Positions 51,919-61,384 of a DNA stretch of 64,000 bases are shown in pieces. Position numbers and translations under genes: made by a program. The stretch spans positions 186,001 to 250,000 of the forward strand of contig NZ_FVZB01000006.1 of the NCBI RefSeq assembly GCF_900166655.1. The letters run 5' to 3'. The notes under the pieces were generated by a model. That model made no database searches and was not told the DNA's origin. It was given only the letters and a program-made list of their open reading frames with translations. This DNA is from Halobacillus hunanensis (GTDB lineage Bacteria > Bacillota > Bacilli > Bacillales > Halobacillaceae). Each line of letters starts with the position of its first letter. The first letter of the stretch is position 1.

Positions 51919-52725
51919 TTAAGTTGCTGCCTTTATGCCGTTTTGCTTACGAGTAACCTCTTCTTTATATTGCTGCTTCTCTTTTTTAGACATTTTCTTA
52001 TACTTCTCTAAAAACTCTTCGTAGTGATTAAGAACTTCTTTGGCGGGACCATATTCTTTAACTGATCCGTACTCCAGCCATACTACTTTCTCACAAAACT
52101 TTTTCATCTGTCCGATCGAGTGACTAACAAAGAACATCGTCTTTCCACTCTCTTTAAACTCGTACATTTTCGCTAAACTTTTTTCTGCGAAAGCTTTATC
52201 ACCTACAGATAAGGCTTCATCAATAAGCAAAATATCAGGATCCACGTTAACTGAGATCGCAAAACCAAGTCGTGACTTCATCCCGCTGGAATACGACTTT
52301 ACCGGCTGGTCAATAAACTTTTCAACTTCGGCAAAATCAATAATGTCGTCTTCAAGTTCTTTGATTTGCTGTTGATTGAAGCCCAGCATAAGGAGCTTTA
52401 GCTCGATGTTTTCACGACCTGTCAACTTATTGTCCAGTCCAGAATTAACCGCAATGATGGCAGCTTGCCCTTTCACCTCTACCGAACCAGAAGATTCAGG
52501 GACAACGCCAGCAATAATATTAGACAAAGTTGATTTACCGGAGCCATTCACTCCAACAAAACCTATAATGTCACCCTCGTCCACATCAAAACTGACATTC
52601 TGAAGAGCATAAAAGTCTTCCCCATAGGATTTTCGAGGTACAATCAGGTCTAACAAACGTTCCTTTGGATTCTCGAAAAGCTTATAAATTTTTGTAACAT
52701 CTTTTACAATGACTGATTTAGCCAT
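51919..52725 (-). CDS. tagH: Teichoic acid export ATPase TagH (short form)
   Basis: 268 aa. Walker A GVNGSGKST, signature SSGMKSRL, Walker B ILLIDEALSVGD. Like S. aureus TarH it lacks the long extracellular-type C-terminal tail of B. subtilis TagH (527 aa). The Lys/Glu-rich C-terminal tail is unusual (KKMSKKEKQQYKEE). Pairs with TagG, 15 bp upstream, to export teichoic acid. Confidence 0.92.
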   Translation of the reverse strand: MAKSVIVKDVTKIYKLFENPKERLLDLIVPRKSYGEDFYALQNVSFDVDEGDIIGFVGVNGSGKSTLSNIIAGVVPESSGSVEVKGQAAIIAVNSGLDNKLTGRENIELKLLMLGFNQQQIKELEDDIIDFAEVEKFIDQPVKSYSSGMKSRLGFAISVNVDPDILLIDEALSVGDKAFAEKSLAKMYEFKESGKTMFFVSHSIGQMKKFCEKVVWLEYGSVKEYGPAKEVLNHYEEFLEKYKKMSKKEKQQYKEEVTRKQNGIKAAT

Positions 52726-52740
52726 GTTATCACTTCCGTT

Positions 52741-53559
52741 TTATAGAAAATCAATAAAGTGTCTTCTGAATTTCACGTGTAAAGCTGAACCAATAATAAA
52801 CAACCCTACTATTACTCCAATGAAATATAAAGTATACTGCCACTCGTCAATGAAATACCACCCTTGACCTAATAATGATGTTCGGTATGATTCTACAACA
52901 TAATAAAAAGGGTTAATTTTCATTAATGTTTTCAACCAATTCAAATCTGAATCAAATTGACTTACATCCCACAGTATGGGAGATAGATACAACAGCATTC
53001 TTAATGTCGCTTGAAGAAACATTTGGACATCACGAACAATTGTAGCCAGTGTAGAGGTAATCAGGGATATAGAATATAGTAAAGCTAATACCCCAAACAT
53101 ATACAAAGGTAATTGTAAATAATATATGCTGATTGGAAATCCTAGTATCCATAAAATAACCATCACTAGAACTAATAATAATAAGTGAGAATATAATTTT
53201 GAAAAAATCACGTAGTTTGGGATGACACTCATCGGAAAGTTCATTTTCGATAACATCTTAATCTTAGTATATATTGACTTTGATGATTGTAACAATCCTT
53301 GGTTTATCATAAACCATACTACAATACCAGATAGCATCCAGGGGAAGAAGTCCATGCTTCCATCACCCACTGTATTATTTCGAATACCAAATCCGAATAC
53401 GAACCAGTAAATTGAAATTTGAATGGCTGGGTTTAATAATTCCCAGATCATTCCCAAGTAGTTATTACTATTTGAACTTTTCACCTCATATAAAGAAAGC
53501 CTTCGAACCAAATAAAAATATTTAAATTGCTCCTGTAATACTGTAATAGATGACTTCAT
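52741..53559 (-). CDS. tagG: Teichoic acid export permease TagG
   Basis: 272 aa ABC-2-type permease, six membrane helices, YLGMIWELLNPAIQISIYWF at the N-terminus and LRMLLYLSPILWDV in the middle. Exports lipid-linked polymer with TagH. First gene of the pair, behind a promoter at 53604. Confidence 0.92.
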   Translation of the reverse strand: MKSSITVLQEQFKYFYLVRRLSLYEVKSSNSNNYLGMIWELLNPAIQISIYWFVFGFGIRNNTVGDGSMDFFPWMLSGIVVWFMINQGLLQSSKSIYTKIKMLSKMNFPMSVIPNYVIFSKLYSHLLLLVLVMVILWILGFPISIYYLQLPLYMFGVLALLYSISLITSTLATIVRDVQMFLQATLRMLLYLSPILWDVSQFDSDLNWLKTLMKINPFYYVVESYRTSLLGQGWYFIDEWQYTLYFIGVIVGLFIIGSALHVKFRRHFIDFL

Positions 53560-53603
53560 ATTTTGTCCTTCCTTAAGAAAACAAATCTCAAAACACTCAT
53601 CAA

Positions 53604-53632
53604 ATTATACTAATATCCGACATAAAAAACAA
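53604..53632 (-). promoter_or_regulatory. Promoter of tagGH
   Basis: Minus strand TTGTTT (53632-53627), 17-bp spacer, perfect TATAAT (53609-53604), about 45 bp before tagG. Confidence 0.6.
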
Positions 53633-53656
53633 TATCAGCTTTGGAAGTTACGAACA

Positions 53657-53685
53657 ATCGGCGCCCCATAATCAGAGGCGCCGAT
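53657..53685 (-). terminator. Terminator after the tagF-like gene
   Basis: Stem ATCGGCGCC / GGCGCCGAT with an 11-nt loop. GC-rich; tail weak. Confidence 0.65.
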
Positions 53686-53693
53686 TAATCCAA

Positions 53694-55742
53694 TTATTTT
53701 TTAAAAACTTGTTCTACCACCCGTCTAGAAGAACCGCCGTCTTCCCACGAGCAAAAGCGATTATAGAATTCCTCAAATTCATTACCTAGTCGATAGTTTT
53801 TGTTTTCAAATTCTTTAATTGATTGAATAACTTCAGACGTTGACTTTGTCAAAGGGCCTGGAGCTTCTGTTTCTAAATCCAGGTAAAAGCCTCTCAAGCT
53901 GTCACGGTATTCATCAAGATCGTACACATAAAAAATAATCGGTCTTCTTAAGTTCGCGTAATCAAAGAAAACAGATGAGTAATCTGTGATTAATAGATCA
54001 GAAATTAAATACAAGTCCCTTATATCTTCGTGCTTAGAAAGATCGTAGACAAAACCTTCATACGGCCCAAGATCGAAGTTTTCAGCAATTAAATAATGCA
54101 TCCGAAGAACGACTACATAATCTTCACCTAGTTCTTCCTTCATACGATCTAAATTCAGACTCAAATCGAACTTGTATTTTCCTTTTTGATAAAATTGGTT
54201 ATCTCTCCAAGTTGGAGCGTATAAGATAACTTTTTTATCGGACGGAATGTTTAAAGATTTTTTCAAGGAATCAATTGTTTCCTGATTATCTTCTTGAATT
54301 AAATAATCATTTCTTGGATAACCCGACTCGATCATTTTTCCATTAAACAAAAATGCTCGTTCAAATATCTCACTGGAATATTGATTCGGTGCCACTAAAT
54401 AATCCCATTTAGCCGTTTCCTTTATAAAGTTACTTTTATATTTAAACGTATTAGTTCCAGGCATATGGACCTCTTCCATATCAACTGCTAAGCGTTTCAA
54501 AGGGGTGCCATGCCATGTTTGTAGATACTTGGTCCCTTTTGGTTTTGGGATCCAAGTCGGAAGTCGGGTATTTGTAACCCAGTATTTAGCTCTAGTCATT
54601 ACCATTAGCCATTTTACTGAAAATCGTCTTACAACAGGAAGACCTTTGGATTTAAGCTCGCTATAATATCTTCTATCTGCACTCCAAATCAACTGATATT
54701 CAAGCTCGTTCACCTTCATATATTCGTAAACCGCTCGTGGGCTATCACTATACTGTTTACCGTGAAAGCTTTCAAAAACGACTAAATTCTTTTTCTTAGG
54801 AAGTAAACTTGCAATATTAAATATCCGTTTATAAAGCTTTAATGCTCTCTTACCTCTTCTCATTTTCACTACTTTTAATTCGAGCTTTTCAGCAGTTTCC
54901 TTGAGAGGGTTATCCTCCAATATTTTAACTGATAAATATCTTTTTTTCTTAGTTGGTTTAATAGTTAATTTTAGTTTTGTATCCCCATTATTAAATCTGT
55001 AAGTATCTTCAAAATTAGCCATTCCATGGTATTTAAGTCTTGGACTTTCTTTTATTAGGACTGTATCCTCACCTGTTAACTCTACTCCAAGGGAAAACTT
55101 TAAAGAGTTTGGCAACAATTCGGTGTATTCCTCATTAAGTTCCACTTGCGCTTGAAAGTTATCAAGTTGCTGATTCGGCCTCTCAATAATTTCGATAGGG
55201 AAACGATGTTCGCCATTAGAAACATCCGTAATAGTCAAATATTTCTCGTGCACTTTATTAAGATCTATCTTTTCTATTAAACCTTCTAACCGTAAAATTT
55301 CGTCATTTCGAAATTCTACCTTATTCACACCTGCGAATAGTTCAACCTCACTATGTTTGAACGAAACATTTCCTTTTTTCGTAATATAAGGATGAAATGT
55401 AACACCGTTATTATTAATTCTTGCATATTCTATAGAATTATTTGAGGCATTTACACGCTGAGTACCTTTACTATTTTGTATATAAAGATCCCAATACTTA
55501 CCATCAAGTAATATATTTGACCATTGGGAATAGTCCAACATTCCGTAAAGCAACCATATATTATTATTCACACCTCTAATTTTCAGAGGAATGTTGACTT
55601 CTTCTTGATTTGTTCTATTAACTAGGATTAAACGGTTGTTGCGATCTTCCTCTTGGGACATTGGTATAAAAATCGATAACTGTTGATTGTCATGTATTCT
55701 AATATCTGCAACAGATGGATATTGTTCTTCTTTCCGCTTCAT
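53694..55742 (-). CDS. CDP-glycerol glycerophosphotransferase (TagF-like)
   Basis: 682 aa. The C-terminal 380 residues are the glycerophosphotransferase domain: QTWHGTPLKRLAVDMEE, NQYSSEIFERAF, SGYPRNDYL, ILYAPTWRDNQ, RMHYLIAENFD, DLLITDYSSVFFDYA. The N-terminal 300 residues are a beta-rich extension. It polymerises or primes poly(glycerol phosphate) on the linkage unit; size suits a TagF polymerase rather than the shorter TagB, but a second primer-type enzyme is not seen. Ends at a GC-rich hairpin before tagG. Confidence 0.88.
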   Translation of the reverse strand: MKRKEEQYPSVADIRIHDNQQLSIFIPMSQEEDRNNRLILVNRTNQEEVNIPLKIRGVNNNIWLLYGMLDYSQWSNILLDGKYWDLYIQNSKGTQRVNASNNSIEYARINNNGVTFHPYITKKGNVSFKHSEVELFAGVNKVEFRNDEILRLEGLIEKIDLNKVHEKYLTITDVSNGEHRFPIEIIERPNQQLDNFQAQVELNEEYTELLPNSLKFSLGVELTGEDTVLIKESPRLKYHGMANFEDTYRFNNGDTKLKLTIKPTKKKRYLSVKILEDNPLKETAEKLELKVVKMRRGKRALKLYKRIFNIASLLPKKKNLVVFESFHGKQYSDSPRAVYEYMKVNELEYQLIWSADRRYYSELKSKGLPVVRRFSVKWLMVMTRAKYWVTNTRLPTWIPKPKGTKYLQTWHGTPLKRLAVDMEEVHMPGTNTFKYKSNFIKETAKWDYLVAPNQYSSEIFERAFLFNGKMIESGYPRNDYLIQEDNQETIDSLKKSLNIPSDKKVILYAPTWRDNQFYQKGKYKFDLSLNLDRMKEELGEDYVVVLRMHYLIAENFDLGPYEGFVYDLSKHEDIRDLYLISDLLITDYSSVFFDYANLRRPIIFYVYDLDEYRDSLRGFYLDLETEAPGPLTKSTSEVIQSIKEFENKNYRLGNEFEEFYNRFCSWEDGGSSRRVVEQVFKK

Positions 55743-56182
55743 ATATTACTCCTTCTAAATGTTTGTAACATTTATTTTTAAATTATTTTCTAAATAGTAT
55801 CCACACTATATCATAATTAAATAGGTGATTTTCAAATCTTAATAATGCTTAAGAAAAAAGTTCACCTAGGAGAACAACTGAACTAGGCTTTAATCTTTTT
55901 GTTAAAAATGTATCTTGATACTTCCAATGAGCTTAATGATTAATTCCTATGGTTCAGCCAACTATACTGTATGTAAATGAATAACTAGTATAAGGGTATG
56001 GCTTCTTCAATATTTATGAATTTAATGGCCTTCTTTTTAAATACACATCCAACAGAGAAGTTCCTTTCCAATTAGCAAAAATCTAACAAATATTATAGAA
56101 TGTAATTAAAATATTTTCAAATGACTTTTGTTCAACAACACCAGTAGTTCAATAAAAAAGATATAATAAGGACGTGTCGATA
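55743..56182. other. Intergenic region between the tagF-like and GT2 genes
   Basis: 440 bp, strongly AT-rich, between divergent genes. No gene, RNA or repeat seen; promoters for both sides must lie here but none is convincing. Confidence 0.5.
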
Positions 56183-57715
56183 GTGACTAAAATAAGTGTA
56201 ATAATTCCAGTTTTTAATGTAGAAGATTATTTGGATAGTTGTTTAGAGAGTATAATGGGTCAATCATACCCAGTATTTGAGGTACTGCTTATAAATGATG
56301 GTTCAACTGATAAAAGTGGCCAAATCTTACAACATTGGGAACAAAAATTTGATAAAATAAAGGTCATACATCAGCCCAATAGTGGAGCCCCAGGAAATCC
56401 GAGGAATAAAGGAATAAGTTATGCTTCTGGTGATTACTTAAGTTTTATTGATCCTGATGACTACATTGAGAATGAATATTATGAAACATTAGTTAAGGAT
56501 ATTGAAAGGGATCACCCTGATATAGCGATTTCAAAGATACTAAAATTCAATACCAAAAGGACCTGGATGCCCCCTACATTTGATAAATTGAATTTGTTTA
56601 AAGATAATAGAACTACTACCCTATTTAAAGAAACCAACCTTATTCATAACCTTGGACCTTCAAACAAATTATATAGGACATCTTTTATAAAAAAACATAA
56701 CATTAAATTTTTAGAAGGTTACTCCTATGAAGATGTTCACTTTACAAGTTGTTGTATGTATTTAGCAGAAGCAATTACTATTAATAATAATACTACTTAT
56801 TATTGGAGAAGAAGGGAAAGCGAAAAAAATAAGTCAATTACACAACAAAAGAATCAATATAAATCAGTTTTAGACCGATTATTTGTTCACAAGGAAATTG
56901 ATCTTTTCTTAACTGAGAACGGTCTAATAGATTTTCGCTATATTAAAGATATGCGTGCAATTTTAGACTTTACTAGACATGCAAACCAGCTCTATGAATT
57001 CACCCAAAAAGATCAAAAGGAATTTTTTAAAGAAATCAAATCTTATTTAGAAACAATTGATCCAAAAGCGTATAATATCCTACCGCCATATGCAAAGAAT
57101 TATTACTTACAGCGTTTGTTTTTCTTATACGAAGGGTTGCATTATGAATTAGTAGCTAGTTCTACTGATAAATATGGATACCTTCCATCTAAAATTGATA
57201 ATGGGAAAATTCACTTCGATTTTTCATATTTAAATCAGTACAAAAACCACAAACTCTTCAAAACCCAGATTGGTGTACCAGGAACTCTTTCTAAAGCCTA
57301 TGCTATTACTGATAAAGCTGCAGTTACAGATGACAAATTATTAATACAAGGCTATGGTTACATCAATTATGTAAATGTTACAAATAGAGATCAAATATCT
57401 ATACACCTAATAGTTAAAGATCGAAATACTAAAGAAGAGATTACTTTTGATACTATGGTCTCTGAAAGTTCAGAACTTAACAAGAACGACATTTCAAGAA
57501 AATTTTGCAAATTCAATGCCAAGATAAATCTAGAAGAGTTAAATATTAGTCAAAGGCATACAAAATTAGATTTCACTTTACAAATTAAAATTGATGGTCA
57601 TAGTAAAACAAAAAGACTTGTCTTGCCAGATAATGCTACTATAGGCAATGCAAACCAAAATTTTAGCTTTTATAAAACTAAATATAATAACCTATCTTTG
57701 AAAAATAACAGTTAA
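56183..57715 (+). CDS. GT2 glycosyltransferase with long C-terminal domain
   Basis: About 510 aa, soluble. GT-A domain at the N-terminus: ISVIIPVFNVEDYLDSCLES, NDGSTDKSG, YLSFIDPDDYIENEYYE (DPDD in place of the usual DxD). The C-terminal 250 residues are all-beta and unlike simple GT2 proteins. Start GTG 56183 has AAGGA at 10 nt; GTG 56174 lacks spacing. The layout resembles TarS/TarP-type wall teichoic acid glycosyltransferases, suggesting a role in decorating poly(glycerol-P), a plausible but unproven role. A second such gene lies at 59466 on the opposite strand. Confidence 0.8.
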   Translation: MTKISVIIPVFNVEDYLDSCLESIMGQSYPVFEVLLINDGSTDKSGQILQHWEQKFDKIKVIHQPNSGAPGNPRNKGISYASGDYLSFIDPDDYIENEYYETLVKDIERDHPDIAISKILKFNTKRTWMPPTFDKLNLFKDNRTTTLFKETNLIHNLGPSNKLYRTSFIKKHNIKFLEGYSYEDVHFTSCCMYLAEAITINNNTTYYWRRRESEKNKSITQQKNQYKSVLDRLFVHKEIDLFLTENGLIDFRYIKDMRAILDFTRHANQLYEFTQKDQKEFFKEIKSYLETIDPKAYNILPPYAKNYYLQRLFFLYEGLHYELVASSTDKYGYLPSKIDNGKIHFDFSYLNQYKNHKLFKTQIGVPGTLSKAYAITDKAAVTDDKLLIQGYGYINYVNVTNRDQISIHLIVKDRNTKEEITFDTMVSESSELNKNDISRKFCKFNAKINLEELNISQRHTKLDFTLQIKIDGHSKTKRLVLPDNATIGNANQNFSFYKTKYNNLSLKNNS

Positions 57716-57854
57716 TAAAAAGCAAAATTCACTATTGAGAACTATCACCTTGTTACAAAAAAACAGATGAATGCTTTGCACTATGAAAGTGACTTTTGTA
57801 TTGATCTAGAGTAATCTCAATGTGCCCTCATTATTATATGTGGATTAAATAACC

Positions 57855-57880
57855 CCCACCTAGTTTAGGCGGGGGTCACT
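57855..57880 (-). terminator. Terminator after the acyltransferase gene
   Basis: Stem CCCCCGCCT / AGGTGGGGG with a 6-nt loop. Serves the acyltransferase gene (-). Confidence 0.7.
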
Positions 57881-57892
57881 TACCGTTTACTT

Positions 57893-58996
57893 TTAAAGTG
57901 TTCGTTTTTTAGGGGAGGGGATATGGTAGTAATCCTTCCTCTTTTTATCAAATTTAGCCTTTATAGTTTGTATTCCTAAATAGGAATAATGAGAAAGTAT
58001 GAATACTATTGGTGTAAACCCGAGCCCCCACCAAACACTTTCCTTTATTGCTCCTAAACCACAAAGGTCAATTATCACGTTAAAAAGGCTTATATAAAAT
58101 GGATGTGTGACATATATACCGAGGGTATTTTTACCCGTACTGTTAACCCAAGTCCCTTCTCCTAATTTTTTGTGTTTAATCGATAATAGTAGTAACAAAA
58201 ATGTTAATAAAACCGTACTTAAATAGTAATTTCCTACGTTTCCACCATAAACATAAACATTTATATAAGCTTCAATTAGCTGTAACATAGCTACAATTAA
58301 GATCAAGATAACTAATGAAAACGAATTGACTCTATTGGAGAGCATCCCAAATTTCCACTTATACTTGGAAACAAAAGCACCTAAAGTAACGAAAAACAAT
58401 CCAAAAAACAGCGCATCTCTAGTATCCATTTCAAATGTATAGATATGTGAATAAGATTGACCAAATAGACCTATCAAATAAAAAGTAAAACTTACTATTA
58501 ATAAAAATTTAGTTAATCTAAAACGTATAAAAAAGCAAAGAATAACAATGCTCCATATTAGCGCAAATAGATACCATAAATGATAATGTGTATAATCTGT
58601 TCCATAGTATAGTGTTCTTAACGCAATGATATCCGTTATATAGCTCGCCCATTCAGTGGTAATAATTGAGATACTTTTTTCTTCTGCTAGTATATAAAGT
58701 CTGACTAAGTCATATACAAAGTAAAACGCACTCCATGCTAATAAAATTTTAAATAATTTCATAATATAGTGTTTAAAGTAGTCGTTTGGTTTTTTTGACT
58801 GAGTAACTTTATTCATCAATAAAAATCCTGATACTGCGAAGAAATAAGCTACTCCAAACCTGGCCAATGCATCTATTGCAAAGTCTAGATATTCTCCTTT
58901 TGGTAAATGTTTGAAGGTCCCTGTATGAATGGCAACTACTCCAAAAATTGCAAGGAATTTTATCGAATCTAAAGTTTCGTTTCGTTCAGTGAACAT
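57893..58996 (-). CDS. Acyltransferase 3 family membrane protein
   Basis: About 367 aa with ten or so membrane helices. From ATG 58996 (MFTERNETLDSIKFLAIFGV) with GGAAGG 10 nt upstream; upstream ATGs are poorer. The catalytic-type histidine is in FGVVAIHTGTF. Such enzymes O-acetylate cell-surface sugars such as teichoic acid or exopolysaccharide; no SGNH domain is attached. Lies between the two GT2 genes, suggesting a shared polymer target. Confidence 0.82.
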   Translation of the reverse strand: MFTERNETLDSIKFLAIFGVVAIHTGTFKHLPKGEYLDFAIDALARFGVAYFFAVSGFLLMNKVTQSKKPNDYFKHYIMKLFKILLAWSAFYFVYDLVRLYILAEEKSISIITTEWASYITDIIALRTLYYGTDYTHYHLWYLFALIWSIVILCFFIRFRLTKFLLIVSFTFYLIGLFGQSYSHIYTFEMDTRDALFFGLFFVTLGAFVSKYKWKFGMLSNRVNSFSLVILILIVAMLQLIEAYINVYVYGGNVGNYYLSTVLLTFLLLLLSIKHKKLGEGTWVNSTGKNTLGIYVTHPFYISLFNVIIDLCGLGAIKESVWWGLGFTPIVFILSHYSYLGIQTIKAKFDKKRKDYYHIPSPKKRTL

Positions 58997-59300
58997 TTTT
59001 GGACTTCCTTCCTTATAGTTGTTCTTCTCATCAAAATAGTATAATAGAAAGAAGGTCATCAATGAGGATTCACCTCTTTATTTAATAGAAATATAATAAA
59101 TGAAAAATACCTTTAACACTTTTGAAATACTTTAAACCTCCCACATACCACTTCTCTAGGAGCCATTTATAAGAATTTTAAGATTACTTCTGGCCCAAGA
59201 TCGCAGTTGCAACTCCTAATCACCGATCAAATCATAATTACTGAATTAAAAGTTCTGTATTTTGAAGAATTAATTATTTGTTAAAATATTTTAAATGTAA

Positions 59301-59332
59301 AACAATCCCCACCTAAGAAGGAGAGGATTGTT
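59301..59332 (-). terminator. Terminator 3' of the second GT2 gene
   Basis: Stem AACAATCC / GGATTGTT with a 16-nt loop and T4 on the minus strand, about 130 bp after the stop. The rest of the 59063-59465 gap holds nothing recognisable. Confidence 0.55.
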
Positions 59333-59465
59333 TATGCTTATCATTTATTAATTGAACATGACTTCACTCGAAGCTTTTATCTCAAGTTGTGGACAGACTT
59401 TACCTTCGTAACATTGTGAATTTGGGATCTAAGTGACTTTATCGTCTATAAATATCCGTACTCCT

Positions 59466-61013
59466 TTACTTAATCTTAATTCCAAAGTTATCGGAAGCTG
59501 TTGTGTAAAAATCGAAAGTGCGCTTTTGATATTGAACAATATTTTTTGACAACATGCTTATTCTAAGCTTCTCATAATCGTTATACCTTATAAATACCGC
59601 ATAGCTTGCAGAAGATATTTTATATAGTTCCTCAAACGGTATATCGACTTTATAGAGATTTCCTTCTACCTTAACAAGCGGAAAGTCCACTTCTTTAAGG
59701 TCATAATTTCTTTGACGTAACACAAATGATTGTAGTTTTTCAATTAGCTCACCATACACTTTAAAATATACACTGAGGGCCTCCTTATGTTTAACCATTT
59801 TTTCAAAGTGTGCATACATATGCACACGTGCACTATCATATGGTTTTGACAATGGTAACAAATAATAAGGCAATTTATTTTCTACTTTCACTTCTTTAAT
59901 TGATTCTCTTCTACTCCAGTTAATTAGTTCAACTAGGCCATCGTAATCCTCTTGCATATATAATTCCACAAGTATTTTATGCCAAGGATGGTTAAAGTTA
60001 TCAGTAAAGTCGTATTTTATTCTTTCAGTGGTTTCAAGAACTTCAGAAAATTTATCAAAGTACTTCTTCTTGTTCTCATTCGTAGCACGTAAAAAATGAT
60101 ATCTATCGAATAACCTTGTAATACAATCAAACTCATACAACCTATTTAATATTATCTTTTCTTTATCTATAGGTAGTCCCTTGTTTATAACATAATTTAT
60201 CAGGGAAATATTAGTGTCTGTTTTTTCAAATATTGAAGTGGTAGTCGTGAAACTTTCATTTTCTTTATATCTATTAGCATAATAAATTACTTCAGTAGTA
60301 GTAGAGATACTTTCACAGTTGGTTAAAACATCTATAAAAAATTGTTTGTCTTCTGCAAATTTCATGTCAGGAAAAACTATCTTATTCTCCTGAATAAAGG
60401 AAGTACTCATTATTTTTCCAGGTGGACCTAAATGATGGAAGGTTTGTTTTATAGAAAATGGATCTATTGATTCTCTATTTATACAAGTATTGTACTCTCC
60501 TATGAAGTGAAGGCCTTTATCATCTGTTTTAACTGTTCTTCCAACAGCATATTTATCACCAGTTTTTTCGATTAAATTATAAAGTGCCTCCAACCCAGTT
60601 TCTTCAAACCAATCATCAGAGTCAATAAACGTCAAATATTTACCCCTCGCTAAACTAATACCTATGTTTCTGGGTATTGATGGGCCTCCAGAGTTTCCTT
60701 CCATAAAGACTGGTTTGATATTCTTATAAGCTTTAGCATACTCATATATTATAACCCGGGAGTCATCGGTTGAGAGATCATCCACTATAAGTAATTCAAT
60801 ATTTTCAAAGCCGATTGATTGTGCAATTACTGAATCCACCGTCTTCTTTATTGTTTTTTCCGCATTATACACTGGTACAATTACTGATACCTTATAATTA
60901 CTTCGATTACTTTGATTTACTAAATAATACCCGTTTTTGTTATAACGAATTCTTTCCGTAAACTTTCTGGTGCTTAGAATCTTTGAATTAATTTTATTGA
61001 TTAGTCTGTTCAT
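59466..61013 (-). CDS. GT2 glycosyltransferase with long C-terminal domain (second copy)
   Basis: 515 aa. GT-A domain: KVSVIVPVYNAEKTIKKTVD, VDDLSTDDSRV, KYLTFIDSDDWFEETGLEAL, with the same AED/HHLGPPGKIM region as the enzyme at 56183 (HNLGPSNKLY). The C-terminal part is different and partly helical. Probably another teichoic acid or surface polymer glycosyltransferase. Confidence 0.8.
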   Translation of the reverse strand: MNRLINKINSKILSTRKFTERIRYNKNGYYLVNQSNRSNYKVSVIVPVYNAEKTIKKTVDSVIAQSIGFENIELLIVDDLSTDDSRVIIYEYAKAYKNIKPVFMEGNSGGPSIPRNIGISLARGKYLTFIDSDDWFEETGLEALYNLIEKTGDKYAVGRTVKTDDKGLHFIGEYNTCINRESIDPFSIKQTFHHLGPPGKIMSTSFIQENKIVFPDMKFAEDKQFFIDVLTNCESISTTTEVIYYANRYKENESFTTTTSIFEKTDTNISLINYVINKGLPIDKEKIILNRLYEFDCITRLFDRYHFLRATNENKKKYFDKFSEVLETTERIKYDFTDNFNHPWHKILVELYMQEDYDGLVELINWSRRESIKEVKVENKLPYYLLPLSKPYDSARVHMYAHFEKMVKHKEALSVYFKVYGELIEKLQSFVLRQRNYDLKEVDFPLVKVEGNLYKVDIPFEELYKISSASYAVFIRYNDYEKLRISMLSKNIVQYQKRTFDFYTTASDNFGIKIK

Positions 61014-61342
61014 AATTATCCTCCTATAAAGAATGAAACGAGTATCTCTGTAAGCTTGTGTGAATTTTATTTTGATAGGAGACTCATGTGTAACAAAGCA
61101 CCTCCCTTCTCACGCTGCCCCCCTTCATGGAATTAATTTAGATAAATAACAGGTAAGACGGGAAGTTGTATCGAACTATTGTTCTCAAAGAAGTATTCAT
61201 CTTAAGTATGATTCATCTAGTCCTTTATTTTGAGAATACCTTATCATTTTATTATATCTCAAGTGGTTCACACAAACAGTTGTTCATAAATGTTATATGA
61301 CCTACATATTTCAATAATTAAGCATTAAAGATTGACAAAATA
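61014..61342. other. Intergenic region between GT2 and glucosaminidase genes
   Basis: About 330 bp, AT-rich; nothing recognised beyond the upstream region of the GT2 gene. Confidence 0.4.
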
Positions 61343-61371
61343 AGTAGTCCTCCAGTTTGGAGGACTACTTA
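61343..61371 (-). terminator. Rho-independent terminator of the glucosaminidase gene
   Basis: Stem AAGTAGTCCTCCA / TGGAGGACTACTT with a 3-nt loop and a T-rich minus-strand tail. Confidence 0.85.
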
Positions 61372-61384
61372 CTCAAATTACAAC